Part shown: piece by piece, positions 17,424 through 24,274 of the stretch
Position numbering within the stretch: the stretch's first letter is position 1
Layout: each line of letters starts with the position of its first letter
Origin: an uncultured Prevotella sp.
GTDB taxonomy: Bacteria > Bacteroidota > Bacteroidia > Bacteroidales > Bacteroidaceae
Direction: 5' to 3'
Length of the DNA: 29,810 nt
NCBI GenBank assembly: GCA_900550635.1
Contig: URSZ01000013.1
Coordinates: forward strand, 1-29,810
Made by a program: the position numbers and the translations under genes
Notes under the pieces: model-generated
What the model saw: the letters and a program-made list of their open reading frames with translations, nothing else
Database searches by the model: none
What the model was told of the DNA's origin: nothing

Positions 17424-17869
17424 GGCTGGCTGCTCATTATTTCCTCAAGTTGCTTGGCAAAATCGGCGGCCGGCATATTGTGCGCCGCAAATTGCGGTTT
17501 CGACCACACCTCTACAGTATCGTCCATCCCGAGGAACACTACGTCCTGGCTTATTCCGGCCATCTGTGCGTAGCGTTTGGGTATAAGGAATCTGCCGTTG
17601 GTGTCGAGCGTAAAGACCTCGACATCCGACACGAACTGCCTGAACAGCGAGCGGTGGGCTGCGTTCCAGCGGCTGAGCCTGCCGCTCAATTCATCCACCT
17701 GCGCATTCCACACGCTCCACGGATACACCACAAGGCAAGGCTGGAACGCATCTTTGGCCAGCACAAGCCTTTCGTCCTCGCCATCGCCCAAAACACGACG
17801 GAAAGCGGCCGGGAAAAACACCCTGCCTTTCGTGTCGGCTTTGGCTTCGATTGTACCCGTAAAACGCAT
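17420..17869 (-). CDS. mraZ: Transcriptional regulator MraZ
   Basis: A 149-residue protein with two SpoVT/AbrB-like halves, each carrying the DxxGR signature (DTKGRVFFP and DTNGRFLIP). In E. coli, MraZ forms a ring, binds repeated TGGGN boxes with 5-bp spacers in front of its own operon and represses the dcw genes. It is the first gene of the cluster here. Three TGGNG motifs at a 10-bp step lie upstream (17927-17951), so autoregulation is likely. The stop overlaps the rsmH start. Confidence 0.95.
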   Translation of the reverse strand: MRFTGTIEAKADTKGRVFFPAAFRRVLGDGEDERLVLAKDAFQPCLVVYPWSVWNAQVDELSGRLSRWNAAHRSLFRQFVSDVEVFTLDTNGRFLIPKRYAQMAGISQDVVFLGMDDTVEVWSKPQFAAHNMPAADFAKQLEEIMSSQP

Positions 17870-17909
17870 GTTTTTCTAATGGCAGTGTTATAGGTTCATA
17901 CTTATTGGG

Positions 17910-17951
17910 CAAAAGTAACAATTTTTCTCCACAATTCACCACCATACTCCA
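17910..17951 (-). promoter_or_regulatory. mraZ (dcw) promoter with putative MraZ operator boxes
   Basis: On the minus strand TACTTTTG (17917-17910) fits TAnnTTTG. Just upstream are TGGAG, TGGTG and TGGAG (17951-17947, 17941-17937, 17931-17927), each followed by a 5-base spacer, so the step is exactly 10 bp. This geometry is that of the E. coli MraZ operator (TGGGN repeats with 5-bp spacers). The boxes cover the -33 region, a position suited to repression. No clear TTTG at -33 is seen. Confidence 0.6.
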
Positions 17952-18085
17952 TTTCTTTTAATTTATTTTCGAGAAAGTGCAGTTTGCTGAAAAACAAAGC
18001 AATTGTGAACCAACAACTTTATTTTGCCGCAAAGCCCCGCCGGCACGTGGGGAGCACGTTCGGGACAAGCATTCGTACATTGCAA

Positions 18086-18300
18086 AACAGACATAAAAAG
18101 AGCCGGGAAAAGAATCCCCGCATAACTTTATTTAACACTTTTTCGCCCCTTCGGAAACGCCCGCCGCAAAAGGTGAAAAACAACATGGCTCGCCCGGGAA
18201 ATTATGTCGGACATATTTTGAAACAGGTCAGACATATTTTAAATTATGTCGGACATATTTTTTTGCCTCTCCTAAAGCCTTCCCGAAAATGCAGACAAAA
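18086..18300 (-). repeat. Dispersed intergenic element, copy 5 (full length, divergent)
   Basis: The core boxes at a 21-bp step are GTCGGAC (18206-18212), GTCAGAC (18227-18233) and GTCGGAC (18248-18254), separated by 14-bp A/T segments. The end motifs CAGACATAAAA (from 18088) and ATGCAGACAAAA (from 18289) have CAGAC cores 204 bp apart, close to the 206 bp in copies 2 and 3. The tail TTTTTTTGCC after the last box also matches their TTTTTTTCGCC. The inner flanks have diverged. It lies between the divergent mraZ and nucleoside hydrolase promoters. Confidence 0.8.
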
Positions 18301-18382
18301 ATGGCCGCAATACCATGAAAAATCACATTGTGCCGTAAACCCGCACGTAAAACTCTCTACCGCACAAAATGAAGCCGCTCGC

Positions 18383-18413
18383 TTTGTCCGGTTCATTTCT
18401 TTCGTTATCTTTG
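18383..18413 (+). promoter_or_regulatory. Promoter of the nucleoside-hydrolase-like gene
   Basis: TTTG (18383-18386), exactly 19 bases, then TATCTTTG (18406-18413) is a full match to the Bacteroidetes consensus TTTG-N19-TAnnTTTG. The ATG at 18437 lies 23 bases after the -7 box. Confidence 0.8.
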
Positions 18414-18436
18414 TTTTCCACCCAAAACAAACTGCC

Positions 18437-19447
18437 ATGAAAAAAACCATTCTCCTCATGCTGTGCCTTTTTGCGGCCTTGCTGCAAACGGCAAACGCGC
18501 AAAAACAGCGCATTATCTTCGAAACCGACATGGGCAACGACATCGACGACGCACTCGCCCTCGACGTGATTTGCAAATACATGGACGACGGCAAGATAGA
18601 CCTTCTCGGAGTAAGCACCCACAAGGAGGGCGCCAACATCTGCCCGTTTGTCGACGCCATGCTCACATGGTACGGCTACCCTAAAGTTCCGATAGCAAAA
18701 AGCGCCACACCCGTGTCGCGCCCACAGGACGGCAACCGCTACGCCGACGTGGTGGTAGAACAGACCGACGACAAAGGGAAACCTTTATACAAACGCAGCA
18801 AAAAGGAAAAAGATTTCATCAACAGCACAGAGTTTTACCGCAAGACACTCAGCCGCCAGCCCGACAGCTCGGTGGTGATAGTCTCCGTGGGCTTCGGAAC
18901 AAACCTTGCGGCACTTTTAAACAGCAAGCCCGACAAATATTCCAAGCTCACCGGCCGCGAACTCGTGGCAAAGAAAGTGAAGCTGCTTTCCATAATGATG
19001 GGCAACAACCAAAACCCCGACCACGCCGAGTATAACGTGGCCTGCGACATAAAGACAATGCAGGAAACCATAGACAAATGGCCGGGCGAGATAATGCAGA
19101 ATCCATTCGAGGTAGGCGAGAAAGTTGTTTATCCCTCCGGAATATTCAACGAACGGCTTTCGTGGACCGAGAACCACCCGCTCGTGAAAGCCTACAACAC
19201 CCACAACCCAAACCCGCACGACCAGTGTACATGGGACATCCTGTCGATTATATACCTCATACAGCCCGACATGTTCGGCACAAGCCCGCGGGGCACAATA
19301 ACGGTGAACGACAACGGCACCACCCGATTCACGCCGTCGGCAACGGGCAAGCACCGCTACCTAATCACCACGCCGGAACAGAACAAGGCGCTGCAACAGC
19401 TTATAATCGACACAACGGCACGCAAACCAAAGAATTTCAAGGAATAA
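18437..19447 (+). CDS. Secreted nucleoside-hydrolase-like protein
   Basis: A 336-residue protein. The first 21 residues are a signal peptide (MKKTILLMLCLFAALLQTANA), so it acts in the periplasm or outside the cell. Residues 30-39 read TDMGNDIDDA, a variant of the inosine-uridine nucleoside hydrolase motif TDPGxDDA with two extra residues. This form occurs in an extracellular Bacteroidetes branch of the superfamily. A nucleoside N-glycosidase role in salvage is plausible, but the substrate is unproven. The frame stays open upstream to 17984 through the repeat element. The start is set at 18437 because the promoter and the signal peptide both fix it there. It is a single-gene unit, convergent with the next gene (36-bp gap). 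Confidence 0.85.
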   Translation: MKKTILLMLCLFAALLQTANAQKQRIIFETDMGNDIDDALALDVICKYMDDGKIDLLGVSTHKEGANICPFVDAMLTWYGYPKVPIAKSATPVSRPQDGNRYADVVVEQTDDKGKPLYKRSKKEKDFINSTEFYRKTLSRQPDSSVVIVSVGFGTNLAALLNSKPDKYSKLTGRELVAKKVKLLSIMMGNNQNPDHAEYNVACDIKTMQETIDKWPGEIMQNPFEVGEKVVYPSGIFNERLSWTENHPLVKAYNTHNPNPHDQCTWDILSIIYLIQPDMFGTSPRGTITVNDNGTTRFTPSATGKHRYLITTPEQNKALQQLIIDTTARKPKNFKE

Positions 19448-19483
19448 AACCCCTAAGCACGGTACACCTGCGGGGCACACAAG

Positions 19484-20110
19484 TCAACGCAAGGCCTTAA
19501 CAAGCGGCAGCAAGAGCGGATACACCCCGCGGGCGTATTCGTTCATATCCTTGCGCAGGCGTTTGGCCTGCCCGGCGGTAAAAGAGTCGAGCAACGCCCA
19601 AAAACGGCTGCCGTGGTTCATTTCGCGGCGGTGGCAAAGTTCATGCAACAAAACATAGTCGATATACCTCGACGGCAGAGCCATCAGGAACACCGAGAGG
19701 TTGATGTTGCCGTTCGACGAACAGCTGCCCCAATTGGTATGGCTCTGGCGCACGAACGAACGGCTGTAAGTAATGCCAGTACGAGCCGAAAACTCCTGCA
19801 AACGAGGCACTACCGCGCGTTTCACCTCCTTGCGCATGGCCTCGACTATTGCGCGACCGAGCATTGCCTGCCTTTCGGCACGGTAAAAATCAGTTCCCGG
19901 CGGACATACTACGGTTGCATGGCCCGGCGCCTGCCGCATGAAATACCCGCTGCGCGTGCCTTCCTTCAAGTCGACCGTAAAAATGTCGGTCGAAATGGAA
20001 TAACCATAGTCTATAAAAACTTCCACGGCTGCAAAAGTAGTTTTTTTGCGCCACATACGGCGCGCTCCCGCGCGTGTCAAAGGAACTCCCGTAACGTGCT
20101 CCAGTTTCAT
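19484..20110 (-). CDS. YgjP-type (DUF45) zinc metallopeptidase-like protein
   Basis: A protein of up to 208 residues with the zinc motif HELCHRREMNHGSRFW (HExxH plus a downstream His), preceded by SHTNWGSCSSNGNINL. This layout is typical of the YgjP/WrbF metallopeptidase family. The N-terminal part (YFMRQAPGHATVVCPPGTD) also fits. Function in this family is poorly defined. Proteolysis has been proposed, and UTP pyrophosphatase activity was reported for E. coli YgjP. The start is uncertain. The ATG at 20110 is given, but the first 28 residues look unrelated to the family and contain a TACTTTTG box (20039-20032). GTG at 20026 would remove them. Confidence 0.8.
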   Translation of the reverse strand: MKLEHVTGVPLTRAGARRMWRKKTTFAAVEVFIDYGYSISTDIFTVDLKEGTRSGYFMRQAPGHATVVCPPGTDFYRAERQAMLGRAIVEAMRKEVKRAVVPRLQEFSARTGITYSRSFVRQSHTNWGSCSSNGNINLSVFLMALPSRYIDYVLLHELCHRREMNHGSRFWALLDSFTAGQAKRLRKDMNEYARGVYPLLLPLVKALR

Positions 20111-20156
20111 TCCGGATTTGTCTGCCTTGCGCGTTCCCTGTTCCCGTGGGTGGGAA

Positions 20157-20220
20157 AATATGTCCGAGGAATTTTAAAATCCGAGCCACTAATTTCGAAA
20201 TTAGTGGCTCGAATTTTCTC
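20157..20220. repeat. Dispersed intergenic element, copy 6 (divergent, with perfect 30-bp palindrome)
   Basis: The 7+14 layout is kept with different boxes: GTCCGAG (20162-20168), A/T segment with TTTTAAAA, GAGCCAC (20183-20189), TAATTTCGAAATTA (20190-20203), GTGGCTC (20204-20210). The part from 20182 to 20211 is a perfect 30-bp palindrome (CGAGCCACTAATTTC and its complement). As RNA it would form a 15-bp stem with a T-rich flank, so it may also end transcription. It lies between the YgjP-like gene and the end of the Sel1 gene. Confidence 0.65.
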
Positions 20221-20342
20221 CTTTCTCAAACCCTGTTGTAACCATCTGAAAGCCAACGCCTGTTTTTCTTCCTCGGGAAACGGCGTTTTCGCACCCTTTT
20301 TCCGCGTCGCCGCATATCTGTTTCACGCCAGCGCATGCGCAC

Positions 20343-20385
20343 AAAAAAGCAACCGTTGCCGGTTATCTGTAACCTGCAACGGTTG
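20343..20385 (-). terminator. Rho-independent terminator after the Sel1/zinc-finger gene
   Basis: On the minus strand a stem of CAACCGTTGC with GCAACGGTTG (arms 20350-20359 and 20376-20385), extended inward by GGTTA/TAACC, is followed by CTTTTTT. It lies about 40 bp past the stop codon. Confidence 0.88.
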
Positions 20386-20425
20386 TACGTCCAAAGCCCT
20401 GTGACGCGCTTGCACCGTCTTTGCG

Positions 20426-22099
20426 TCAGCCTCTCTTACACTCGAGGCAGCGGTAGTGATAATGGTCGGTGGATTTACCGCAAATGGGGCATTGCGTGCC
20501 GCCGCTGTTGTGGTACGGCGCATAGCGCGAGCCTGCGGCGTATTCGTAAGCCTCGGGCAGGTAGCCTTTGCCACCGCATTTTGGGCACACCCCGCTGCCC
20601 GACGAAGAACCCGAAGACGAGGACGAAGACGACGATGAGCTTTCCTCGCTTTCCACCTCGCGCATGGCGTCGCGGTAGGCTTCGGCCTCGCCTGGCGCCC
20701 AAAGTTTCGACGTGGTCTGCCCGCCCGTGCCGTTGCAATACTTGCATACCTTTGTGCCCATGCAGGCCTTGCACGGGTAATAGATTCCGGTGTAGGAATT
20801 GTAAACGCCGCCCTTGCCCTGGCACACGGGGCAAACCTTCTTGCCGTAGCAGCATACGCAGGTGGTTGCCGTAGTGGCCAGGCAGTAGCCATCTTCATAG
20901 AACACGTAATGTGCCTGCCCCATGGAGACGGGTGCGTTGTACTCGCTTTTTATCACGCGCCCGTTCGCGTCGGTCTGCCCCTGACGCTGTGTGCCGGTGT
21001 ATTTGAACACATCAAGCGCGGCTGCGTTCACACCGCCCGCAGCACCTGCACCCGTGGCAACAGAACCCGAAGAAAGACCCTGCACAAGGCCGGAAATGAA
21101 ATTGTTTCCGCCTCCCGCCGAGCTCGCCACGTTCAGGGCGCGGCCTATGGCCGAGAGCCAGTTGGTTTTCTTTTTTGGCTGTGCGGTTACGGCCTGTTGC
21201 GGAGCTTGCGGTATGAGGTTCGTGGAGAACGAGCCCTGCGTTTTTTGCGCCGACGAGGCGGCTAACGACTTGTTTTGCTTGTACACTTTCAATTCCACGG
21301 CAAAGTCCTCTGCCTTCTGGTTTAGCAAGTCGACGGCCAAAAGGGCAGCGTCGACAATACTGTCTTCCTGCTGCGTGGAATACATGGGTACCTGGACATA
21401 AGTGGGCCCGGCCAGGAACTCCCAGTCATTTTTTGTGTAACCGGCCTTTTCCAGTTCCTGGTAACTTGCGTATAATTCAGTATCCATGCCTTTTTTGTCG
21501 GCTTCAATGCAATACCGGGCATGCCACGCCATTGCAAAATCCTTGTTTTCCTCCACTCCTTTTTCATACGCGTAGCACAATGCTATCTCGAACGCGCCGT
21601 AGGGTTCCCCGGCCTCAAGGGCACGGAGCGACCAATAGAAATCCTTTACATAATCCTCGTATTCATCACCGTTCGTGCCACCGTAATATTCCGCGAGCCT
21701 GACCATAGCATCCCCGTCGCCATTGTCGGCATAGAATTTAAAGTCGTTAAACGCTTTTTCGAACCAGCGCTTCTCCTCGGTACCGTCCGGGTCGTCAAGT
21801 TGATTTACGGAATACATCCTTGCCAGATCCCACGAAGCCCACGGGTAACCGTAATCGGCCGCTTTCTTGAAATACTCGTATGCCTTCTGGTAGTCGGGTT
21901 CGCCCTTGTATGTAGCATCATACCTGCTGCCGTAGCGGTAAGTCTCGCCGAGCGAGTATATTGCCACAATGTTGCCTTTTTCAGCTTCGGCCAGCAGGTT
22001 GTCGAAGCGATAGTCTATTTTCTTGTTCTCGTACAGTTCCTGCGCCGCAGAGGGCAGCAATGCCGCGCAAAGCAGCAAGGCTAATGCAATCCTTTTCAT
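20426..22099 (-). CDS. Secreted Sel1-repeat protein with DnaJ-like cysteine motifs
   Basis: A 557-residue protein of unknown function. It starts with a signal peptide (MKRIALALLLCAALLPSAAQ). Residues about 30-225 contain Sel1-type alpha-helical repeats (AIYSLGETYRYG, YEYFKKAADYGYPWASWDLARMY, AMVRLAEYYGG, GAFEIALCYAYEKGV). A low-complexity Ala/Gly/Ser region follows (about 280-365). The C-terminal third has CxxC pairs like those of the DnaJ zinc domain: CPVCQGKGG (423-431), CKAC (443-446), CKYCNGTGG (452-460), CPKCGGKGY (505-513), CPIC (537-540) and CLEC (551-554). A run of about 14 residues, almost all Ser (487-500), interrupts them. Sel1 repeats usually bind proteins. Zinc fingers of this type are mostly cytoplasmic, so their presence on an exported protein is unusual. 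The open frame extends 64 codons upstream, but the signal peptide fixes the start at 22099. Confidence 0.85.
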   Translation of the reverse strand: MKRIALALLLCAALLPSAAQELYENKKIDYRFDNLLAEAEKGNIVAIYSLGETYRYGSRYDATYKGEPDYQKAYEYFKKAADYGYPWASWDLARMYSVNQLDDPDGTEEKRWFEKAFNDFKFYADNGDGDAMVRLAEYYGGTNGDEYEDYVKDFYWSLRALEAGEPYGAFEIALCYAYEKGVEENKDFAMAWHARYCIEADKKGMDTELYASYQELEKAGYTKNDWEFLAGPTYVQVPMYSTQQEDSIVDAALLAVDLLNQKAEDFAVELKVYKQNKSLAASSAQKTQGSFSTNLIPQAPQQAVTAQPKKKTNWLSAIGRALNVASSAGGGNNFISGLVQGLSSGSVATGAGAAGGVNAAALDVFKYTGTQRQGQTDANGRVIKSEYNAPVSMGQAHYVFYEDGYCLATTATTCVCCYGKKVCPVCQGKGGVYNSYTGIYYPCKACMGTKVCKYCNGTGGQTTSKLWAPGEAEAYRDAMREVESEESSSSSSSSSSGSSSGSGVCPKCGGKGYLPEAYEYAAGSRYAPYHNSGGTQCPICGKSTDHYHYRCLECKRG

Positions 22100-22130
22100 C
22101 GAACAGTAAGATTTATGTTGTTGAACAAGA

Positions 22131-22138
22131 CAAAAATA
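22131..22138 (-). promoter_or_regulatory. Candidate -7 box of the Sel1/zinc-finger gene
   Basis: On the minus strand TATTTTTG matches TAnnTTTG, 31 bases before the ATG at 22099. A TTTG lies 14 bases upstream, closer than the usual 19. The box also argues against the longer upstream reading frame. Confidence 0.45.
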
Positions 22139-22250
22139 CGGAAAAATGCCGACAAACATATCAGGGGATTGCATTTTCCGTGCGGCGCGGCAAAGATTCC
22201 GAACGGATGTTCCAAGGGCACACCGTGCGGGAACGTTCGCGCGTCGGGCA

Positions 22251-22432
22251 TTGTCTGCATTCCGAGGCACGGTTTTTTCCCCGGTTTTCAAGGGCGGAAA
22301 AACAGGTCTGAGATATTTTAAAATATGTCAGACATATTTTAAAATACAAGGCACATATTTTTTATTTGCTCAAAGGGGTATATAAAATACTGAAAAACAG
22401 TTTTCTTATTTCCGCGTCCGAGTATGTCTGTT
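22251..22432 (+). repeat. Dispersed intergenic element, copy 7 (long, with an inverted internal segment)
   Basis: The core at a 21-bp step is GTCTGAG (22306-22312), GTCAGAC (22327-22333) and AAGGCAC (22348-22354). The third box is the reverse complement of the GTGCCTT found there in copies 1 and 8. The segment 22342-22360 is the exact reverse complement of the 19 bp in those copies. End motifs TGTCTGCAT (from 22252) and ATGTCTG (22424-22430) bound the element, with a shorter spacing (173 bp between GTCTG cores) than the 204-206 bp of copies 2, 3 and 5. The CTGAAAAACAG inverted repeat after the core matches the one in the other copies. Confidence 0.85.
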
Positions 22433-22618
22433 TCCGTGGCTTCAGGCATACTTTACGGAATGCAGTTCTGCACATGCCGGCAGTGTGGCGGAAAGCCTGC
22501 CGGTATATTGCCGCCGGGATACGAAACGAGGGAACTTCCTTTCGGGAGCCCCCTCTTTATCGTCGAAAATCCATTGGATTTTAATGAGAGAATTGAAACT
22601 TCACAGCTTCTTGATTGA
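22424..22618 (+). CDS. Possible small protein, unrecognised
   Basis: A 64-codon open frame with codon use similar to nearby genes and one CxxC pair (CTCRQC, about residues 16-21). I recognise no family. Its ATG lies within the terminal motif of repeat copy 7, and no TAnnTTTG box or signal peptide is seen. It may be a remnant gene or a chance frame in the 584-bp gap between the Sel1 gene and the DUF4252 gene. Confidence is low. Confidence 0.22.
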   Translation: MSVSVASGILYGMQFCTCRQCGGKPAGILPPGYETRELPFGSPLFIVENPLDFNERIETSQLLD

Positions 22619-22683
22619 TTGTTTTAATAGAGCAAACGCATGTCGTTTCACAACGGTTATATGCTTGTATTGAAATGAAAAAA

Positions 22684-23181
22684 TTAGTGTTTCTTACTGT
22701 TGTTCAGGAGCGAGTCGACGAAATCTTCGTCAAGCTGGCCGGTAATGTCGAGTACCATGAACTCTTTTTCCTTAGCCATACTTACATATACAAACTCCAC
22801 TATCTTGTCGGAACGCCTTCGCACCCACACGCAATCGCCATAGTCTTCCGAAGAATCACCCTTGCCGTATTTTGTGTAGCGCTTGCCACTGCTCTCGAGC
22901 AGTTCCAAGGCTTCTTTCCTGTATTCCTCCGCCGAAGAACCGGAATTTATTATCCTTACGCTGTTTATGTTCGAAAAGAACGACATTACGTCCTGCTTGT
23001 CGTATTCCTTAGCCAGTTTCATTATCTCGCGCAGCATTTTCGGTCCTACCGTAACGCATTCCAGGTTCTTGTCGTCTAAGTTGTCTTCCATGAACCTCGA
23101 AGCGAAGTCCTGTGCTGTTTGGGCCGACATGCAAAGCGGCATTGCCAGGCACACCAAAAGAAGCGTTACCAACCTCCTCAT
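22684..23181 (-). CDS. DUF4252-type secreted protein
   Basis: A 165-residue exported protein with signal peptide MRRLVTLLLVCLAMPLCMSA. The remainder (ASRFMEDN through MLREIMKLAKEYD, SVRIINSG, IVEFVYVSM, EFMVLDITGQLDEDFVDSLL) fits DUF4252, a small Bacteroidetes family of unknown function often found next to ECF sigma and anti-sigma genes. Its start overlaps the anti-sigma stop by 4 bp (ATGA), so it is the last gene of the sigma operon. It may take part in, or be an output of, the envelope signal that this operon senses. That role is inferred from position only. Confidence 0.75.
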   Translation of the reverse strand: MRRLVTLLLVCLAMPLCMSAQTAQDFASRFMEDNLDDKNLECVTVGPKMLREIMKLAKEYDKQDVMSFFSNINSVRIINSGSSAEEYRKEALELLESSGKRYTKYGKGDSSEDYGDCVWVRRRSDKIVEFVYVSMAKEKEFMVLDITGQLDEDFVDSLLNNSKKH

Positions 23182-23684
23182 TGCATTTTCTTTTCCTTGC
23201 CGTTAATGCTCAGAGAATCGGCTCTCTGCTGCTCGAGCAATTCTTCCGACATGTTGTGGAATGCCTCGGAAACTTCATCGTAAGCTGCCTTTGGGTCTTT
23301 GTAGGTATCCTTATATGTGGCATAGTTGTAATCGGGAGCCGAGCTGCCCTCGCGGCTGAACGAGTGCTGCGCCGCGTTTCCCAAAACAAGCACGATTGCC
23401 ACTGCCGCCGCGGCCTTGAAGAACGGGCGCAACTGCAACGCTAACGTTATGCGGCGCGCGTTTACCGAAGGTTGCTCGACGAGTTTCAGCATCTTTTCGT
23501 CGAAATCGGCACCCAGCTTCGTTTCCTTGGCCTCGTCTTCGTAAACAAATAGGCTTCTGTACGGTTCCAGGCTCTGCGGGATGTCTTTCTGGCGGAAGAA
23601 TGCGCGAAGTATGCCTTCTTCCTCCTGCGACGTCTCACATTTCCAGAAACGTTCCAAAAGATTCTCTATGTATTTACAGTCCAT
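23178..23684 (-). CDS. Probable membrane anti-sigma factor
   Basis: A 168-residue protein with a cytoplasmic N-terminus (YIENLLERFWKCETSQEEEG, about 5-24), a single membrane segment (about 89-106, FFKAAAAVAIVLVLGNAA) and a periplasmic tail of about 60 residues. No HxxxCxxC zinc anti-sigma motif is present. The call rests on topology and on position, as it overlaps the upstream ECF sigma gene by 11 bp and the downstream DUF4252 gene by 4 bp. The expected role is to hold the sigma factor at the inner membrane until a periplasmic signal releases it. Confidence 0.75.
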   Translation of the reverse strand: MDCKYIENLLERFWKCETSQEEEGILRAFFRQKDIPQSLEPYRSLFVYEDEAKETKLGADFDEKMLKLVEQPSVNARRITLALQLRPFFKAAAAVAIVLVLGNAAQHSFSREGSSAPDYNYATYKDTYKDPKAAYDEVSEAFHNMSEELLEQQRADSLSINGKEKKMQ

Positions 23685-24183
23685 ACGCTTCTATTTTCTC
23701 AATTTGTTGCCGAATGCGCTGACGTGCGCGGAAAAGGTTCACTTTCACCTGCTCTTCGCTCTGCCCTGTTATCCCGGCTATCTCCTTGTAGGACTTCCCT
23801 TCTATGTCGCGCAGGTGCATTACCATGCGTTGCTGCTCGGGAAGCGTGTTGAAAAACTTCTCAACCATGCGCAGGCGTTCGCTCTGCATGAGCTGCTGGT
23901 CGGGAGACGCTTCGTTGGAAAGCATTTGGGGTGCGTCGTCGAGCGCTACGTTCGAAGTTTCCTTCCTTGCTATGCGGTCGAGAGCCAGGTTTTTGCATAC
24001 CGTTAGGCTGTAAGCCTCTATCGACTCCACCTCGCCAAGTTCGTCCCGCTTGTTCCAAACGCGTATCAGTACATCCTGAACGATGTCTTCAGCCTCTGCC
24101 TTGTTCAGCGTAACACGAAGAGCCAACCGGAAAATTTTGTTTTTTAGCGGCAATACATCATCGCGAAAACTGAGCTTTTTCAT
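23674..24183 (-). CDS. ECF-type RNA polymerase sigma factor
   Basis: A 169-residue sigma-70 family protein of ECF size. Region 2 is at about 9-75 (KNKIFRLALRVTLNKAEAED followed by IVQDVLIRVWNKRDEL). Region 4 is at about 110-165 (LPEQQRMVMHLRDIEGKSYK, then EIAGITGQSEEQVKVNLFRA). There is no region 1 or 3. The frame is open 47 codons further upstream, but that part spans the promoter at 24201-24225 and resembles no sigma factor, so the ATG at 24183 is chosen. It heads a three-gene operon with an anti-sigma candidate and a DUF4252 protein. The AAC-N16-CGTC motif upstream suggests that it transcribes its own operon. Confidence 0.92.
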   Translation of the reverse strand: MKKLSFRDDVLPLKNKIFRLALRVTLNKAEAEDIVQDVLIRVWNKRDELGEVESIEAYSLTVCKNLALDRIARKETSNVALDDAPQMLSNEASPDQQLMQSERLRMVEKFFNTLPEQQRMVMHLRDIEGKSYKEIAGITGQSEEQVKVNLFRARQRIRQQIEKIEAYGL

Positions 24184-24200
24184 CGTTCTTTCAATCAATA

Positions 24201-24225
24201 GACGGTTATACCGGAAAAAAGTTAC
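24201..24225 (-). promoter_or_regulatory. Putative ECF-type promoter of the sigma operon
   Basis: On the minus strand GTAAC (24225-24221), exactly 16 bases, then CGTC (24204-24201), ends 17 bases before the sigma ATG. AAC-N16-CGTC is the general ECF promoter shape (-35 AAC core, -10 CGT core). No housekeeping TAnnTTTG box is seen here. This suggests positive autoregulation. Confidence 0.55.
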
Positions 24226-24241
24226 AGGCAGTGCGATATTT

Positions 24242-24267
24242 TTTTCGGAAAAAGTTGATTTTTCTCC
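24242..24267 (-). terminator. Weak terminator-like hairpin after the LOG-family gene
   Basis: On the minus strand CGGAGAAAAA pairs with TTTTTCCG (one bulge), followed by an A-rich rather than T-rich stretch. It lies just past the LOG stop and before the sigma promoter. It could end the ridA-LOG transcript, but support is weak. Confidence 0.25.
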
Positions 24268-24274
24268 GTTTTTA

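Noticed and set aside
17984..18436. A 151-codon N-terminal extension of the nucleoside-hydrolase-like protein.
   Set aside because: It runs through repeat copy 5 and the promoter at 18383-18413, and would bury a clear signal peptide. The start at 18437 is far better supported.
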